A DNA stretch of 64,000 nt from Paraclostridium tenue (lineage in GTDB: Bacteria > Bacillota > Clostridia > Peptostreptococcales > Peptostreptococcaceae), in NCBI RefSeq assembly GCF_015668515.1, contig NZ_JADPFO010000008.1, forward strand, positions 17,996-81,995, written 5' to 3'. Below, piece after piece: positions 35,333-46,168 of the stretch. The position numbers were made by a program, and so were the translations under genes. The notes below the pieces were generated by a model. The model worked only from the letters and a program-made list of their open reading frames with translations, had not been told where the DNA came from and did not search any database. Numbering within the stretch: position 1 is the first letter of the stretch; the number at the start of each line of letters is the position of its first letter.

Positions 35333-36331
35333 ATGGACAGAAATTTGGCATTGGAGTTAGTTAGAGTTACAGAAGCAGCAGCTTTAGTTTCTTCACAGTT
35401 TATGGGTAGAGGTGATAAAAACGGTGCAGATGGTGCAGCAGTAGAAGCTATGAGACGAGCATTTGAAACTGTGAAGATAGATGGTGAAGTTGTAATAGGA
35501 GAAGGTGAATTAGATGAAGCTCCTATGCTATATATAGGTGAAAAAGTTGGTATGGCAACTGAAGACAGTATGAAAGTTGATATAGCAGTAGATCCGTTAG
35601 ATGGTACTACATTAATAGCAAAAGGACTGCCTAATGTTATATCTGTAATAGCTATGGGTAAAAAAGGAAGTTTACTTAAAGCCCCTGATACATATATGAA
35701 AAAGATTATAGTTGGTCCTAAGGCAAAAGGTTGTATAGATTTAAATGCAAGTGTTGAAGAAAACATAAAAAACGTCGCAAAAGCATTAAATAAGAAAACT
35801 ACAGAAATGACTATAACAGTACAAGATAGAGAAAGACATAACTATATATTTGAAGCGGCTAGAAAACTTGGTACTAGAATAAAAATGTTTGGAGATGGAG
35901 ATGTTGCTGCAGGAATAGCAACTTGCTTTGATGATACTGGTATAGACATGCTTATGGGAATAGGTGGAGGACCTGAAGGAGTTATAACGGCAGCTGCTAT
36001 AAAATGTATGGGTGGAGATATGCAAGCTCAGATATATCCTTTAAGCGACTCAGAGAGAGTAAGATGTCATGAAATGGGATTAACAGACACTGATATAGAG
36101 AAGGTGTTATCATTAGAAGATTTAGCTAAAGGAGATGAACTTTTCTTCGCTGCTACTGGTATAACGGATGGAGATTTATTAAAAGGAGTTGTTAGTTTAG
36201 GAAATGATAGATTAACAACTAACTCAGTTGTGATGAGAGCTAAAACAGGAACTATAAGATTTGTTGATGCTATACACGCAGTAGATAAAAATGATATATT
36301 AACTGATTTAATGGGTAAATATAGTATATAG
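35333..36331 (+). CDS. glpX: Fructose-1,6-bisphosphatase class II
   Basis: 332 aa. MDRNLALELVRVTEAAALVS, then GRGDKNGADGAAVEAMR, VVIGEGELDEAPML and DIAVDPLDGTT, all GlpX metal and substrate motifs. Gluconeogenic step from FBP to F6P. AGGGGAG at 35317-35323 is 9 bases before ATG 35333; an ATG at 35324 is too near and one at 35300 lacks a site. Its own terminator follows. Confidence 0.96.
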   Translation: MDRNLALELVRVTEAAALVSSQFMGRGDKNGADGAAVEAMRRAFETVKIDGEVVIGEGELDEAPMLYIGEKVGMATEDSMKVDIAVDPLDGTTLIAKGLPNVISVIAMGKKGSLLKAPDTYMKKIIVGPKAKGCIDLNASVEENIKNVAKALNKKTTEMTITVQDRERHNYIFEAARKLGTRIKMFGDGDVAAGIATCFDDTGIDMLMGIGGGPEGVITAAAIKCMGGDMQAQIYPLSDSERVRCHEMGLTDTDIEKVLSLEDLAKGDELFFAATGITDGDLLKGVVSLGNDRLTTNSVVMRAKTGTIRFVDAIHAVDKNDILTDLMGKYSI

Positions 36332-36340
36332 AATTATCAT

Positions 36341-36379
36341 AAAAATAAAACTATTTTATATGAGTAGTTTTATTTTTTT
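36341..36379 (+). terminator. glpX terminator
   Basis: AAAAATAAAACT (36341-36352) pairs with AGTTTTATTTTT (36366-36377), T-rich tail. Confidence 0.8.
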
Positions 36380-36384
36380 ATTTG

Positions 36385-36412
36385 TTGACCATAATGCATA
36401 AATAGTGATAAT
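36385..36412 (+). promoter_or_regulatory. Predicted rho promoter
   Basis: TTGACC (36385-36390), 16 bp, GATAAT (36407-36412), giving a leader of about 95 nt before the TTG start of rho. Confidence 0.55.
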
Positions 36413-36514
36413 ATTAAAGTTAATTATTTAGTACAAATACTGGAAACTTTTCATTTGCACGCCTTTAATTTCCGAATAAAAACTGTAATTGTATTATGGA
36501 ATAGGAGGGTTTTT

Positions 36515-37966
36515 TTGAATATAAAAGATATGAATTTAGAGAATATAAAAGATATGACTCTAGTGCAATTAAAAGAATTAGCTAAAGAACTAGGGATTAA
36601 GTCTATAAGTAAGTATAAAAAAAATGAGTTAATACAAATTATAAGCGAGTATAAAAATAAAAATATGATAGATAATAATAAAGAAACAGAAAAACAAGAA
36701 GAAATTAAAAGTGAACAAAAACCTAGTGTAAATAAGCCAGAAAATAAAAACTATGAAAATAGAAATCAAAGACACAATCAAAGCTTTAATAGAAATTCTT
36801 ATAGTGTAAAAGAAGTTGATGAAGCTAAGATTGTAGATGAGTTTAATACGTCTAAAGACGATGAAGTAATGGGAGTATTAGAAATATTACCAGATGGATT
36901 TGGTTTTTTAAGAGGACCTAATTACTTATCTACAGAACATGATGTATATGTGTCTCCATCCCAAATCAGAAGATTTAATATGAAAACAGGAGATAAAGTC
37001 AAAGGGATAACTAGGCATCCAAAAAGTGGTGAAAAGTTTAGGGCATTATTATATGTACAAAGAATAAATGATGAACATCCTGAAACAGCTACAAAAAGAA
37101 GAGCATTTGAAACTCTTACACCTATATACCCAGAAGAAAAACTTAAATTAGAAAAATATCAAAATGAAATATCTACAAGATTGATAGATTTAATATCTCC
37201 AATAGGTAAAGGGCAAAGAGGATTAATTGTCGCTCCACCTAAGGCTGGTAAAACTATACTTTTAAAAAGTGTAGCAAATAGTATAGTTAAAAATCATCCT
37301 GAAGTAGAACTTATAGTTCTTCTTATAGATGAAAGACCAGAAGAAGTTACTGATATGCAAGAATCTATAGATGCTGATGTAATTTATTCTACATTTGACC
37401 AAGTTTCTAGTCATCATGTTAAAGTTGCAGAAATGGTTTTAAATAGAGCACAAAGATTAGTTGAGCATGGAAAAGATGTTGTGATATTATTAGATAGTAT
37501 TACTAGACTTGCCAGAGCTTACAATTTAAGTATATCACCTACTGGAAGAACGTTATCTGGAGGTTTAGATCCAGGAGCTCTTCATGGACCAAAAAAATTC
37601 TTTGGTGCGGCTAGAAATATAAGACAAGGTGGCTCACTTACAATATTAGCTACAGCTTTAGTTGAAACTGGTTCTAGAATGGATGATGTTATATTTGAAG
37701 AATTCAAAGGAACAGGGAATATGGAACTTCATCTAGATAGAAAACTGGCTGAAAAGAGGGTATTCCCAGCTGTTGATATATATAAATCTGGTACTAGAAG
37801 AGAAGATTTATTATTAACAGAAGAAGAAAAAGCTGCACTTTGGAAACTAAGAAAAGAAATGAGTAATAATTCAGTTTATGAAGTTACTGATAAAGTCTTA
37901 GAAATACTAAGAAGAACTAAAGATAATGATGCGTTTATAAAGTATATAAAAGAGGCTTTAAACTAA
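36515..37966 (+). CDS. rho: Transcription termination factor Rho
   Basis: 483 aa, TTG start after AGGAGG (36503-36508). SAP-like N-terminal helices ([21 protein letters not shown]), an Asn/Lys-rich insert (residues 45-95), the cold-shock RNA-binding domain ([19 protein letters not shown]), then the hexameric ATPase with Walker A APPKAGKT, Walker [17 protein letters not shown] and Q/R loops. The first codons hold a near-tandem repeat (GAATATAAAAGATATGA at 36517 and 36539). A longer frame to 36455 has no ribosome site. rpmE follows, as in many Firmicutes. Confidence 0.95.
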   Translation: MNIKDMNLENIKDMTLVQLKELAKELGIKSISKYKKNELIQIISEYKNKNMIDNNKETEKQEEIKSEQKPSVNKPENKNYENRNQRHNQSFNRNSYSVKEVDEAKIVDEFNTSKDDEVMGVLEILPDGFGFLRGPNYLSTEHDVYVSPSQIRRFNMKTGDKVKGITRHPKSGEKFRALLYVQRINDEHPETATKRRAFETLTPIYPEEKLKLEKYQNEISTRLIDLISPIGKGQRGLIVAPPKAGKTILLKSVANSIVKNHPEVELIVLLIDERPEEVTDMQESIDADVIYSTFDQVSSHHVKVAEMVLNRAQRLVEHGKDVVILLDSITRLARAYNLSISPTGRTLSGGLDPGALHGPKKFFGAARNIRQGGSLTILATALVETGSRMDDVIFEEFKGTGNMELHLDRKLAEKRVFPAVDIYKSGTRREDLLLTEEEKAALWKLRKEMSNNSVYEVTDKVLEILRRTKDNDAFIKYIKEALN

Positions 37967-37977
37967 TTAGAAAACTC

Positions 37978-38006
37978 TTGAACGCTAAATAATCTTATGT
38001 TATAAT
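37978..38006 (+). promoter_or_regulatory. Predicted sigma-A promoter of rpmE
   Basis: TTGAAC (37978-37983), 17 bp, TATAAT (38001-38006). Near-consensus; leader about 67 nt. Confidence 0.75.
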
Positions 38007-38079
38007 GGTGTAGTTGAATGATGAAAAACGAAAAGTTAATATAATTAATTTCGAAAAGTAAGGAGAAGAGGTGACAAAT

Positions 38080-38280
38080 ATGCAAAAAGATATACAACCA
38101 AAATACCAAGAAGTTGAAGTACGTTGTGCTTGTGGTAACACATTCGTAGCAGGATCAACTAAAGATGAAATAAAAGTTGAGATATGTTCAGAATGCCATC
38201 CTTTCTATACTGGAAAGCAAAAGAATATAGAAGCTGGTGGAAGAATCGACAAGTTCAAGAAGAGATTCAAAATCGACTAA
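38080..38280 (+). CDS. rpmE: 50S ribosomal protein L31, zinc form
   Basis: 66 aa. [20 protein letters not shown] with CAC and later [12 protein letters not shown]: four cysteines for zinc, so the C+ form, not the zinc-free paralogue. GAGGTG at 38068-38073 suits ATG 38080; the GTG at 38071 is part of that site. Located after rho in the typical order. Confidence 0.97.
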   Translation: MQKDIQPKYQEVEVRCACGNTFVAGSTKDEIKVEICSECHPFYTGKQKNIEAGGRIDKFKKRFKID

Positions 38281-38290
38281 TAGTAAATAC

Positions 38291-38316
38291 GGAGTTGGCT
38301 TGCCAACTCCTATTTT
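38291..38316 (+). terminator. rpmE terminator
   Basis: GGAGTTGG (38291-38298) pairs with CCAACTCC (38303-38310), then TATTTT. Confidence 0.9.
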
Positions 38317-38337
38317 ATTTATATAGGAGGATTAAGG

Positions 38338-38913
38338 ATGTATAGACCTATTAATCATGGATACATAGAGGTTGTTATAGGGCCTATGTATAGTGGAAAA
38401 AGTGAAGAACTTATAAGAAGGTTAAAAAGAGCTAAAATTGCAAAGCAAAATGTTGTTGTTTTTAAACCTGTTATAGATGATAGATATAGCAAGGAAGATG
38501 TAGTATCTCATAGCGGATACACTATAAATGCTATTCCTATAAAAGATTCATCTGAGATTAACAAATATATAAATGAAGATACACAAGTTGTTGGAATAGA
38601 TGAAGTGCAATTTTTTGATGATAAAATAGTAGATATGGCTATTGAATTAGCTGATAAAGGGATAAGAGTTATAGCCGCAGGATTAGATATGGATTTTAAA
38701 GGGGAACCTTTTGGACCAACTCCAAGATTATTAGCAGTAGCAGAATTTGTAGATAAAATACAAGCTATATGTTCTGTTTGTGGTCAACCGGCAACAAGAT
38801 CTCAAAGACTTATAAATGGGGAGCCGGCTAAATATGATGAGCCTATAATTCAAGTTGGAGCTGTTGAAAGCTATGAAGCTAGATGTAGAAAGTGTCATGT
38901 AGTAAAAAAATAA
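38338..38913 (+). CDS. tdk: Thymidine kinase
   Basis: 191 aa. Salvage of thymidine with ATP. P-loop [15 protein letters not shown] (about 15-29), [11 protein letters not shown] with the catalytic Glu, the lasso [13 protein letters not shown], and zinc ligands CSVCGQ and CRKCH. AGGAGGA precedes the ATG. Type II (TK1-like) enzyme; placement after rpmE and before prmC/prfA is a usual Firmicute order. Confidence 0.97.
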   Translation: MYRPINHGYIEVVIGPMYSGKSEELIRRLKRAKIAKQNVVVFKPVIDDRYSKEDVVSHSGYTINAIPIKDSSEINKYINEDTQVVGIDEVQFFDDKIVDMAIELADKGIRVIAAGLDMDFKGEPFGPTPRLLAVAEFVDKIQAICSVCGQPATRSQRLINGEPAKYDEPIIQVGAVESYEARCRKCHVVKK

Positions 38914-38925
38914 TATTTAGATAGT

Positions 38926-38947
38926 AAACACCTTTTAGGTGTTTTTT
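38926..38947 (+). terminator. tdk terminator
   Basis: AAACACCT (38926-38933) pairs with AGGTGTTT (38937-38944), then T run. Confidence 0.85.
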
Positions 38948-39000
38948 CTTTATCTGTATAGTAATATTATATATATGATATTATAAATTGAGGTGAGGAG

Positions 39001-39900
39001 ATGAAAAAACAAGCTGTGGGAGGTCAAGCTGTCATAGAAGGGGTTATGATGCAATCTAAAGATAAGAGAGCAATAGCTGTTAGAAAAAATGATGGTGAAA
39101 TTGTAGTAGAAAAAAAGAAAATAAAAAGTTGGATATCTGATAAAAATATAGATAAGATACCTTTAATAAGAGGAGCTTTTATATTAATAGAAACAATGAT
39201 AGAAGGTATTAAAAGTATGAATTTTTCATCGGAATTTTTCTTAGAAGATGATGAAGGTGAAGAAGGTGCTTTTGATAGATTTATAAATAAAATATTTAAG
39301 GATAAAGCTGGGGATGTATTAATAATAATTGCATTGATTTTAGGTTTATCATTAGCGACATTGTTATTTGTAATTACCCCTACTATTATAGGAGGGTTAT
39401 TTTCAAAATTAATAGAAAATAAACTAGCACTGAATTTAATAGAAGGTATCACTAGGCTATGTATTTTATTTATTTATATAGCTTTAATATCAAAAAATAA
39501 AGATATTCAAAGGGTGTTTGAATATCATGGTGCAGAACACAAATCTATTTATTGTTATGAAAATAATCTTGATCTTACTGTAGAAAACGCTAGAAGATTT
39601 ACTACATTACATCCTAGATGTGGAACAAATTTTTTATTTATTGTTATGTTTACATCTATAATATTATTTTCGTTTTTTGGATGGCCAAATCCTATAATAA
39701 GAATAATTATGAGAATTATATGTGTTCCTATTGTAGCAGGAATTTCGTATGAAATTATAAAATTGCTTGGGAAATATAATAATAAATTGACTAGATTTGT
39801 TGCTTATCCAGGGATGATGTTACAAAAGTTTACGACTAAAGAACCAGATGATAAGCAATTAGAAGTAGCACTAGAAGCATTGAAGGCTGTTATAGAGTAA
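39001..39900 (+). CDS. DUF1385 family membrane protein (YqhQ-like)
   Basis: 299 aa. It opens KKQAVGGQAVIEGVMMQSKD, the signature of the DUF1385 family, whose function is not established. Three or four membrane helices (about 99-125, 137-160, 210-232, 235-255) flank HGAEHKSIYCYE (about 179-190) and TLHPRCGTNFL, conserved His/Glu/Cys residues that could bind metal. ATG follows GAGGTGAG. It is 14 bp from prmC and is often linked to prmC-prfA in clostridia. Confidence 0.9.
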   Translation: MKKQAVGGQAVIEGVMMQSKDKRAIAVRKNDGEIVVEKKKIKSWISDKNIDKIPLIRGAFILIETMIEGIKSMNFSSEFFLEDDEGEEGAFDRFINKIFKDKAGDVLIIIALILGLSLATLLFVITPTIIGGLFSKLIENKLALNLIEGITRLCILFIYIALISKNKDIQRVFEYHGAEHKSIYCYENNLDLTVENARRFTTLHPRCGTNFLFIVMFTSIILFSFFGWPNPIIRIIMRIICVPIVAGISYEIIKLLGKYNNKLTRFVAYPGMMLQKFTTKEPDDKQLEVALEALKAVIE

Positions 39901-39914
39901 TAAAGGAGAAAAAT

Positions 39915-40766
39915 ATGACAATAAGAGAAATATTAATTAAATATATGGAAAAGCTATCAGATATAAGTGATACTCCAAGATTAGATACGGAAATCTTACT
40001 TCAAAAGGCTCTTGGAAATGTAGATAGGTTATATATACAATTAAATTTAGATAAAAAACTTAACAATGAAGAGTTAGCTAACTTTAATAAAATGATGGAA
40101 GATAGATTAAATGGAAGACCAATAGCTTATATAGTTAACAATAGAGAGTTTATGGGATTAGATTTTTACGTAGAAGAGGGTGTACTAATTCCTAGACCGG
40201 ATACAGAACCACTAGTAGAAGAGGTTATAGAACTTGCAGGTAACAGGGAAAATTTATCAATAGTAGATATAGGAACTGGATCAGGAGCTATAAGTGTTAG
40301 CTTAGCAAAATACATAAAAGTATGTCATATATATTCATTAGATATATCAGATAAAGCTTTGAGTATAGGCAAACAAAATGCTATAAGTAATGGAGTTGAA
40401 GATAAAATTGATTTTATAAAGTCTGATATATTTACAGGAATAAAGGATAAAGGTTTAATGCTTGATATAATAGTTTCAAATCCTCCATATATAAGAAAAG
40501 AAGATATAAAAACTCTTCATACACAAGTTAAGGATTATGAACCGTATATAGCGCTTGAAGGTGGAGAAGATGGATTAGATTTTTACAGAGCTATAACGGA
40601 GCAATCTGTAAATTACCTAAAGAAAGAAGGTATATTAGCTTTTGAAGTTGGTCATGATCAAGCTAAAGATGTTTCTGACATTATGAGATCTCATGGATAT
40701 GAGAAAATATACACTAAGAAAGATTTACAAGGAATTGATAGAGTTGTTATAGGTTTTAAACTATGA
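39915..40766 (+). CDS. prmC: Release factor glutamine methyltransferase
   Basis: 283 aa. It methylates the Gln of the GGQ motif in release factors RF1 and RF2. SAM motif VDIGTGSGAISVSLA (about 116-130) and catalytic SNPPYIRKEDI (about 190-200). N-terminal helical domain contacts the release factor. AAGGAG precedes the ATG. Its substrate gene prfA follows 43 bp later. Confidence 0.97.
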   Translation: MTIREILIKYMEKLSDISDTPRLDTEILLQKALGNVDRLYIQLNLDKKLNNEELANFNKMMEDRLNGRPIAYIVNNREFMGLDFYVEEGVLIPRPDTEPLVEEVIELAGNRENLSIVDIGTGSGAISVSLAKYIKVCHIYSLDISDKALSIGKQNAISNGVEDKIDFIKSDIFTGIKDKGLMLDIIVSNPPYIRKEDIKTLHTQVKDYEPYIALEGGEDGLDFYRAITEQSVNYLKKEGILAFEVGHDQAKDVSDIMRSHGYEKIYTKKDLQGIDRVVIGFKL

Positions 40767-40809
40767 TATAATCAACTATTGATATGTTACAAATAAAGAG
40801 GTGAAAAGT

Positions 40810-41874
40810 ATGCTAAATAAATTAGAAGTACTAGAAGATAAATATAAAGAATTAAGTGAAAAAATAGCTGATCCGGAAATAATAAATGATCAAAAAGTTT
40901 GGCAAAAGTTTATAAAAGAACATGCTGAATTAGAACCAATAATAATGAAATTCAGAGAGTACAAAGATGTAATGAATAGTATAGCTGAATCAAAATCTAT
41001 TTTACAAGAAGAATCAGATGAAGAGCTAAGAGAATTAGCTAAAATGGAATTATCAGAAATGGAAGATAAAGTAGAGCCGATAGAAGCTGAATTAAAAATA
41101 TTATTATTACCTAAGGACCCTAACGATGATAAAAACGTTATAGTTGAAATCAGAGGTGGAGCTGGAGGAGATGAAGCAGCTCTATTTGCTGGAGATTTAT
41201 TTAGAATGTATTGTAGATATGCAGAAAGAAAGAGATGGAAAGTTGAGCTATTAAGTGCTAGTGAAACTGGTGTTGGTGGATACAAAGAAGTGTCTTTCAT
41301 GATAAAAGGTAAAGGTGCATACTCAGTTCTTAAATATGAATCAGGAGTTCACAGGGTTCAAAGAATACCATCTACTGAATCTGGAGGAAGAATACATACA
41401 TCAACTGCTACAGTTGCAGTATTGCCAGAGGTAGAGGATGTTGAAGTAGAAATAAACCCAAATGACTTAAGAATAGATGTTTTCCGTTCTTCAGGAAATG
41501 GTGGACAAAGTGTTAACACTACTGACTCTGCAGTAAGGGTTACACATATACCAACAGGAGAAGTTGTATCTTGTCAAGATGGAAAATCTCAATTAAAAAA
41601 TAAAGAACAAGCTTTAAAGATATTAAAAGCTAGATTATACGATAAAGCAGTTGCTGAACAAAATAAAGAAATATCAGCAGAAAGAAAGAGTCAAGTTGGT
41701 ACAGGGGATAGATCTGAAAGAATAAGAACTTACAATTTCCCACAAGGAAGAGTAAGTGATCATAGAATAAACTTAACATTATATAAATTAGATGCATTCT
41801 TAGATGGAGATTTAACTGAAATGATAGATGCACTAATAACTGTAGATCAAACTGAGAAAATGATGGCTTTATAA
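40810..41874 (+). CDS. prfA: Peptide chain release factor 1
   Basis: 354 aa. It ends translation at UAA and UAG. The codon-recognition PxT motif is PST in [18 protein letters not shown] and the catalytic GGQ is in [20 protein letters not shown] overlaps a GTG at 40801; ATG 40810 is at the right distance. A terminator follows. Confidence 0.97.
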   Translation: MLNKLEVLEDKYKELSEKIADPEIINDQKVWQKFIKEHAELEPIIMKFREYKDVMNSIAESKSILQEESDEELRELAKMELSEMEDKVEPIEAELKILLLPKDPNDDKNVIVEIRGGAGGDEAALFAGDLFRMYCRYAERKRWKVELLSASETGVGGYKEVSFMIKGKGAYSVLKYESGVHRVQRIPSTESGGRIHTSTATVAVLPEVEDVEVEINPNDLRIDVFRSSGNGGQSVNTTDSAVRVTHIPTGEVVSCQDGKSQLKNKEQALKILKARLYDKAVAEQNKEISAERKSQVGTGDRSERIRTYNFPQGRVSDHRINLTLYKLDAFLDGDLTEMIDALITVDQTEKMMAL

Positions 41875-41884
41875 TTTGAATAAT

Positions 41885-41916
41885 AAAAATCCCTATTACT
41901 AAGATAGGGATTTTTT
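41885..41916 (+). terminator. prfA terminator
   Basis: AAAAATCCCTAT (41885-41896) pairs with ATAGGGATTTTT (41904-41915). Confidence 0.93.
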
Positions 41917-42007
41917 GTAAGTAAAAATGGTTATTCTCTGGTATTGGAATAATGATAATTTGTTGTACATAAAATTAAAACAAGTTAAATAATACTAGGG
42001 GGGAGTC

Positions 42008-42688
42008 ATGTTGCTTGAAATAACATTGATAGGACTTATATCTGGAGTTATAGGAACAAGTATAGGTGGTATTATATCTACTGTTTTTAGAAAAAATGTT
42101 AATAGGTATTTAAGTTTTTGTATGGGTATTTCTGGAGGAATAATGCTAGCTGTAGTGGTATTTGACCTTCTTAAAGAATCTATGTCAGAGGTAGGGGTTT
42201 TTAATACAATTATATTTGTATTTATTGGAGCTATAGCTACAATGTTAATAAAAAACAGACTAGAAGTTAAATCTGACCTTAATTCTGGATACTTAATATT
42301 TTTAAGCATATTGCTACATAATTTACCTGAAGGCTTGGCTATAGGTTCTTCATTTATAGCTACAGAAAATTTAGGATTAGCACTAGCTGTTGTAATTGGT
42401 ATACATAATATACCTGAGGGATTGGCTATGGCATTAAGTTTAGTTGGGAGTAAGATGAGTACTGTTAAAGTTATATTGTTAACTATAATTGCAGGTATTC
42501 CTATGGGAATAGGAAGTTTTTTAGGTGCATATTTTGCTGATATGTGTACTTCTTTAATAGGGGTTTTTCTAGCTATAGCAGCAGGAACAATGATGTATGT
42601 AGTTTTAGAAGAAATATTTCCAACAACTAAATCTATGTATTCTATAATAGGTTTTTTAGTTGGAATTTTGATAGTAAGCTATATATAA
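42008..42688 (+). CDS. ZIP family metal transporter
   Basis: 226 aa, about eight membrane helices. Two ZIP metal-site motifs: LLHNLPEGLAIGSSF (helix 4) and GIHNIPEGLAMALSL (helix 5), each with His, Asn and Glu ligands. ZIP proteins import Zn, Fe or Mn into the cytosol; the exact metal is not decided. AGGGGGGAG precedes the ATG. Stands before tsaC with 25 bp between, so probably one transcript. Confidence 0.93.
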   Translation: MLLEITLIGLISGVIGTSIGGIISTVFRKNVNRYLSFCMGISGGIMLAVVVFDLLKESMSEVGVFNTIIFVFIGAIATMLIKNRLEVKSDLNSGYLIFLSILLHNLPEGLAIGSSFIATENLGLALAVVIGIHNIPEGLAMALSLVGSKMSTVKVILLTIIAGIPMGIGSFLGAYFADMCTSLIGVFLAIAAGTMMYVVLEEIFPTTKSMYSIIGFLVGILIVSYI

Positions 42689-42713
42689 ACTAATATGGAA
42701 GGAAGGTATACTA

Positions 42714-43757
42714 ATGATAAAGACATTAATAAGTAATATAGATGAACTTAATATAGATAAGGAAGAAATAAAAAAACATGCTGATTTATTAGCAAAAGGA
42801 AAAACAGTAATATTTCCTACTGAAACAGTTTATGGTTTAGGTGCTAATGCTTTAGATGAAGAAGCTGTAAAGAAAATATATGAGGCTAAGGGAAGACCTA
42901 GTGATAATCCTTTAATTGTACATATATATAATGAAAATGAAATTAATTCACTGGCAACAGATATAAGTGAACAAGCGAAAAAATTAATGGATGAATTTTG
43001 GCCAGGGCCATTAACAATGATATTTAAGAAAAAAGATATAGTTCCTCAAAGAACAAGTGGAGGGTTAGATACAGTAGCTATAAGAATGCCATCACATCCT
43101 ATTGCTAGAGAAATTATAAGACAATCTGGAGTTCCTATAGCAGCTCCATCTGCTAATATATCAGGGAGACCTTCTCCAACTAAAGGCGAGCATGTTTGTG
43201 AAGAAATGAATGGAAGAGTTTCTGGAATTATAGTTGGTGGAGACTGCGACTTTGGATTAGAATCTACAGTTATAGATATGACGTCTGAAAAGCCGATGAT
43301 TTTAAGACCTGGAAGTATAACTAAAGAACAAATAGAAGTTTTAATTGGTGAAGTTCTTATTGATCCATCTATTGAAGGTAAGGCAGATATAAAAAAAGCT
43401 AAAGCACCTGGAATGAAGTATACGCATTATTCTCCTAATGGTGATGTATATATAGTAAGTGGAGATGAAGAGAATGTAATAAATAAAATTAATAGCTTGA
43501 TAGAAAAACAAGAAGCAAATAATCTAAAGTGTGGAGTAATTTGTAAAAATAAAAATATAGATAAATATAAAGGTCAAGTTATAGGATTAGGAAATAATCT
43601 TGAAGAAGTCGGAAGTAATTTATTCAATTCATTAATAGAGATGGATAAAAAAAATATAGATGTAATATATTCAGAAGCTTTTTCTAATACTGGAGTAGGA
43701 CGAGCTATAATGAATAGATTGATGAAATCTGCAGGGTATAAAGTAATAGAAGTATAA
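42714..43757 (+). CDS. tsaC: L-threonylcarbamoyladenylate synthase (Sua5 type)
   Basis: 347 aa. First step of t6A tRNA modification at position 37. N-terminal YrdC domain (about 20-210) with GKTVIFPTETVYGLGANA, KGRPSDNPLIVHI and SAN(I)SGRPSPT, plus the C-terminal Sua5 domain after a PGMKYTHYSPNG linker. Long Sua5 form as in B. subtilis YwlC. GGAAGGAAGG precedes the ATG. Order with rpiB, upp and atp genes is conserved. Confidence 0.95.
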   Translation: MIKTLISNIDELNIDKEEIKKHADLLAKGKTVIFPTETVYGLGANALDEEAVKKIYEAKGRPSDNPLIVHIYNENEINSLATDISEQAKKLMDEFWPGPLTMIFKKKDIVPQRTSGGLDTVAIRMPSHPIAREIIRQSGVPIAAPSANISGRPSPTKGEHVCEEMNGRVSGIIVGGDCDFGLESTVIDMTSEKPMILRPGSITKEQIEVLIGEVLIDPSIEGKADIKKAKAPGMKYTHYSPNGDVYIVSGDEENVINKINSLIEKQEANNLKCGVICKNKNIDKYKGQVIGLGNNLEEVGSNLFNSLIEMDKKNIDVIYSEAFSNTGVGRAIMNRLMKSAGYKVIEV

Positions 43758-43871
43758 ATTTAAAATTATATAAAATAATTGAACAGAATTAATGCAAAAA
43801 ATGTAAAAGTTTAGTATAATATAAAATTAAGTATAAATCTATTCATACAATTTATTGGAGGTATTAGGACC

Positions 43872-44318
43872 ATGAAAATAGGTTTAGGTAGTGATCACGG
43901 TGGATACAATTTAAAAGAAGAAATTAAAAAACACTTAGCATCAAAAGGGATTGAAGTTATAGACTTTGGAACTGAAAATGGAGTAGATTCAGTAGATTAT
44001 CCAATATATGGTGAAAAAGTCGCTAAAGCTGTTATTAGCAAAGATGTAGATTATGGTATATTATGCTGTGGAACTGGGATAGGAATATCATTAGCAGCAA
44101 ATAAAGTAAAAGGAATTAGATGTGCTGTTGTTTCAGATACATTTTCTGCTAAGATGTCTAAAGCTCATAACAATGCAAACATGCTGTCTTTAGGAGAGAG
44201 AGTAATAGGAAAAGGTTTAGCATTAGAAATAGTTGATGCATGGCTAAATACTGAGTTTGAAGGTGAAAGACATTTAAGAAGAGTTAATATGTTAAATGAC
44301 ATAGAACAAAATAATTAG
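43872..44318 (+). CDS. rpiB: Ribose-5-phosphate isomerase B
   Basis: 148 aa. MKIGLGSDHGGYNLKEEIKKH with the substrate Asp/His, GILCCGTGIGISLAANK with the catalytic Cys, and NMLSLGERVIG. Interconverts ribulose 5-phosphate and ribose 5-phosphate, feeding prs. GGAGGT precedes the ATG; upp is 12 bp downstream, so both are one unit. The low-molecular-weight phosphatase gene found here in Bacillus is absent. Confidence 0.96.
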   Translation: MKIGLGSDHGGYNLKEEIKKHLASKGIEVIDFGTENGVDSVDYPIYGEKVAKAVISKDVDYGILCCGTGIGISLAANKVKGIRCAVVSDTFSAKMSKAHNNANMLSLGERVIGKGLALEIVDAWLNTEFEGERHLRRVNMLNDIEQNN

Positions 44319-44960
<642 letters not shown>

Positions 44961-44967
44961 TTAAGTA

Positions 44968-45000
44968 AAAAGGTATCTATAAAACATATAGATACCTTTT
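44968..45000 (+). terminator. upp terminator
   Basis: AAAAGGTATCTAT (44968-44980) pairs with ATAGATACCTTTT (44988-45000). Confidence 0.92.
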
Positions 45001-45406
45001 AAATATTTATAAAAAGATTTGGATTTTAAAAAATACTAATTTAAAATGAGGAAGATAATTAAATTATAAATTTTTTTATAAATTTTATTATAAAAAATAT
45101 TAAAAATTATTTAAAAAAAATGTAATTATTTGTAGAAAAATTTTCATAAAAGGTATAAAATTAATATATACTGTATACAATGAAAATAAAATTTTTATAA
45201 GTATGTAATGAAAATATAATATATATTTTGTATGCGAAAATATGCATAAATACTAATATAATGAAGATTATATTAGTATGAAATTGTAATTTTAACTTAT
45301 AGAATTATATAATTTCATAAAATGAATATTTTGAATAATTCAAAAATATTTATTCAAATTTCACACAAAAACGAAAAAACTGAAATTTAAAAATCTTTAT
45401 TGGGTA
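45001..45406. other. Extremely AT-rich non-coding region before the atp operon
   Basis: About 400 bp with almost no G or C and no plausible gene. It contains a perfect 13-bp hairpin (ATACTAATATAAT at 45250-45262, ATTATATTAGTAT at 45267-45279), a small palindrome TTGAATAATTCAA (45331-45343) and an inverted repeat AAATTTCA/TGAAATTT (45356-45363, 45381-45388) just above the atp promoter. No T-tract follows the hairpin. It may hold regulator sites or an UP-like element. Confidence 0.5.
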
Positions 45407-45435
45407 TTGATAAAAATATTTAAAAGAAATATAAT
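45407..45435 (+). promoter_or_regulatory. Sigma-A promoter of the atp operon
   Basis: TTGATA (45407-45412), 17 bp, TATAAT (45430-45435). Leader of about 100 nt before atpZ. Confidence 0.8.
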
Positions 45436-45544
45436 ATTAAAATATAATTTACAATTAAAATATTCAACGTTTCGAACAAAAAAATATTAGATACATATAA
45501 TTACTTGAAGTAAAGACAAACCATTATGATGAGGTATACTATTT

Positions 45545-45772
45545 ATGGATAAAACTAGAAAATATATGCAAGCTCTTAGTATGCTTTCTTTAATCAGCCA
45601 AGTAGGGTTAATGATAATAATACCTATTTTAGGCTGTGCATTTATAGGAAAGTACTTAGATGATAAATTTGGGACAAGTCCGTTCTTATTGCTGGTATTT
45701 TTAGTATTAGGAATTGGTGGAGCCTTTAGTGGAGTTTACAAAACTCTAATTGTATATGCTAAAAGGAAGTGA
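45545..45772 (+). CDS. atpZ: AtpZ-type accessory protein of F-ATP synthase operon
   Basis: 75 aa, two membrane helices (about 16-36, 47-68) joined by GKYLDDKFGTSPF, the AtpZ signature. AtpZ is encoded at the head of many atp operons and helps AtpI; in some bacteria a role in Mg or Ca transport was proposed. Weak GATGAGGT ribosome site. Next gene follows by 4 bp. Confidence 0.85.
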   Translation: MDKTRKYMQALSMLSLISQVGLMIIIPILGCAFIGKYLDDKFGTSPFLLLVFLVLGIGGAFSGVYKTLIVYAKRK

Positions 45773-45776
45773 TTAA

Positions 45777-46166
45777 ATGAATAATACTTTAACAAATCAA
45801 GTAAGATGGGTAATTAAAGGTATGGTCATAATTGATTTAATCGCAGCTATTCTAATTATTTTTTTGTCAAATTCTCCAAAGGAAATGCTTACAGGTCTTT
45901 TGTTTGGAAGTATAATAGCAATGCTAAATTTTAGATTGCTAGCTATATCATTACAAAAATCAGTAACATATCCTCCTACTAAAGCTCAAATCTACTCTAC
46001 AAGTAGGTACATAATAAGGATGTTTATAGTAGGGGTGGTATTATTTGTTTCTGCAAAATCACCACATATAAATATTATTGGAACTGCCATAGGCTTATTG
46101 AGCACTAAGTTTGCTATATTAGGAAAATCAATAGTAATAGACAAACTTAAAAGAAAGGAGGCGTAG
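45777..46166 (+). CDS. atpI: ATP synthase protein I
   Basis: 129 aa, four membrane helices. AtpI family, thought to help assemble the c ring. Recognised from helix layout, LTGLLFGSIIAMLNFRLLA and position between atpZ and atpB rather than strong motifs. GGAAGTGAT precedes the ATG. 2-bp gap to atpB. Confidence 0.85.
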   Translation: MNNTLTNQVRWVIKGMVIIDLIAAILIIFLSNSPKEMLTGLLFGSIIAMLNFRLLAISLQKSVTYPPTKAQIYSTSRYIIRMFIVGVVLFVSAKSPHINIIGTAIGLLSTKFAILGKSIVIDKLKRKEA

Positions 46167-46168
46167 CT

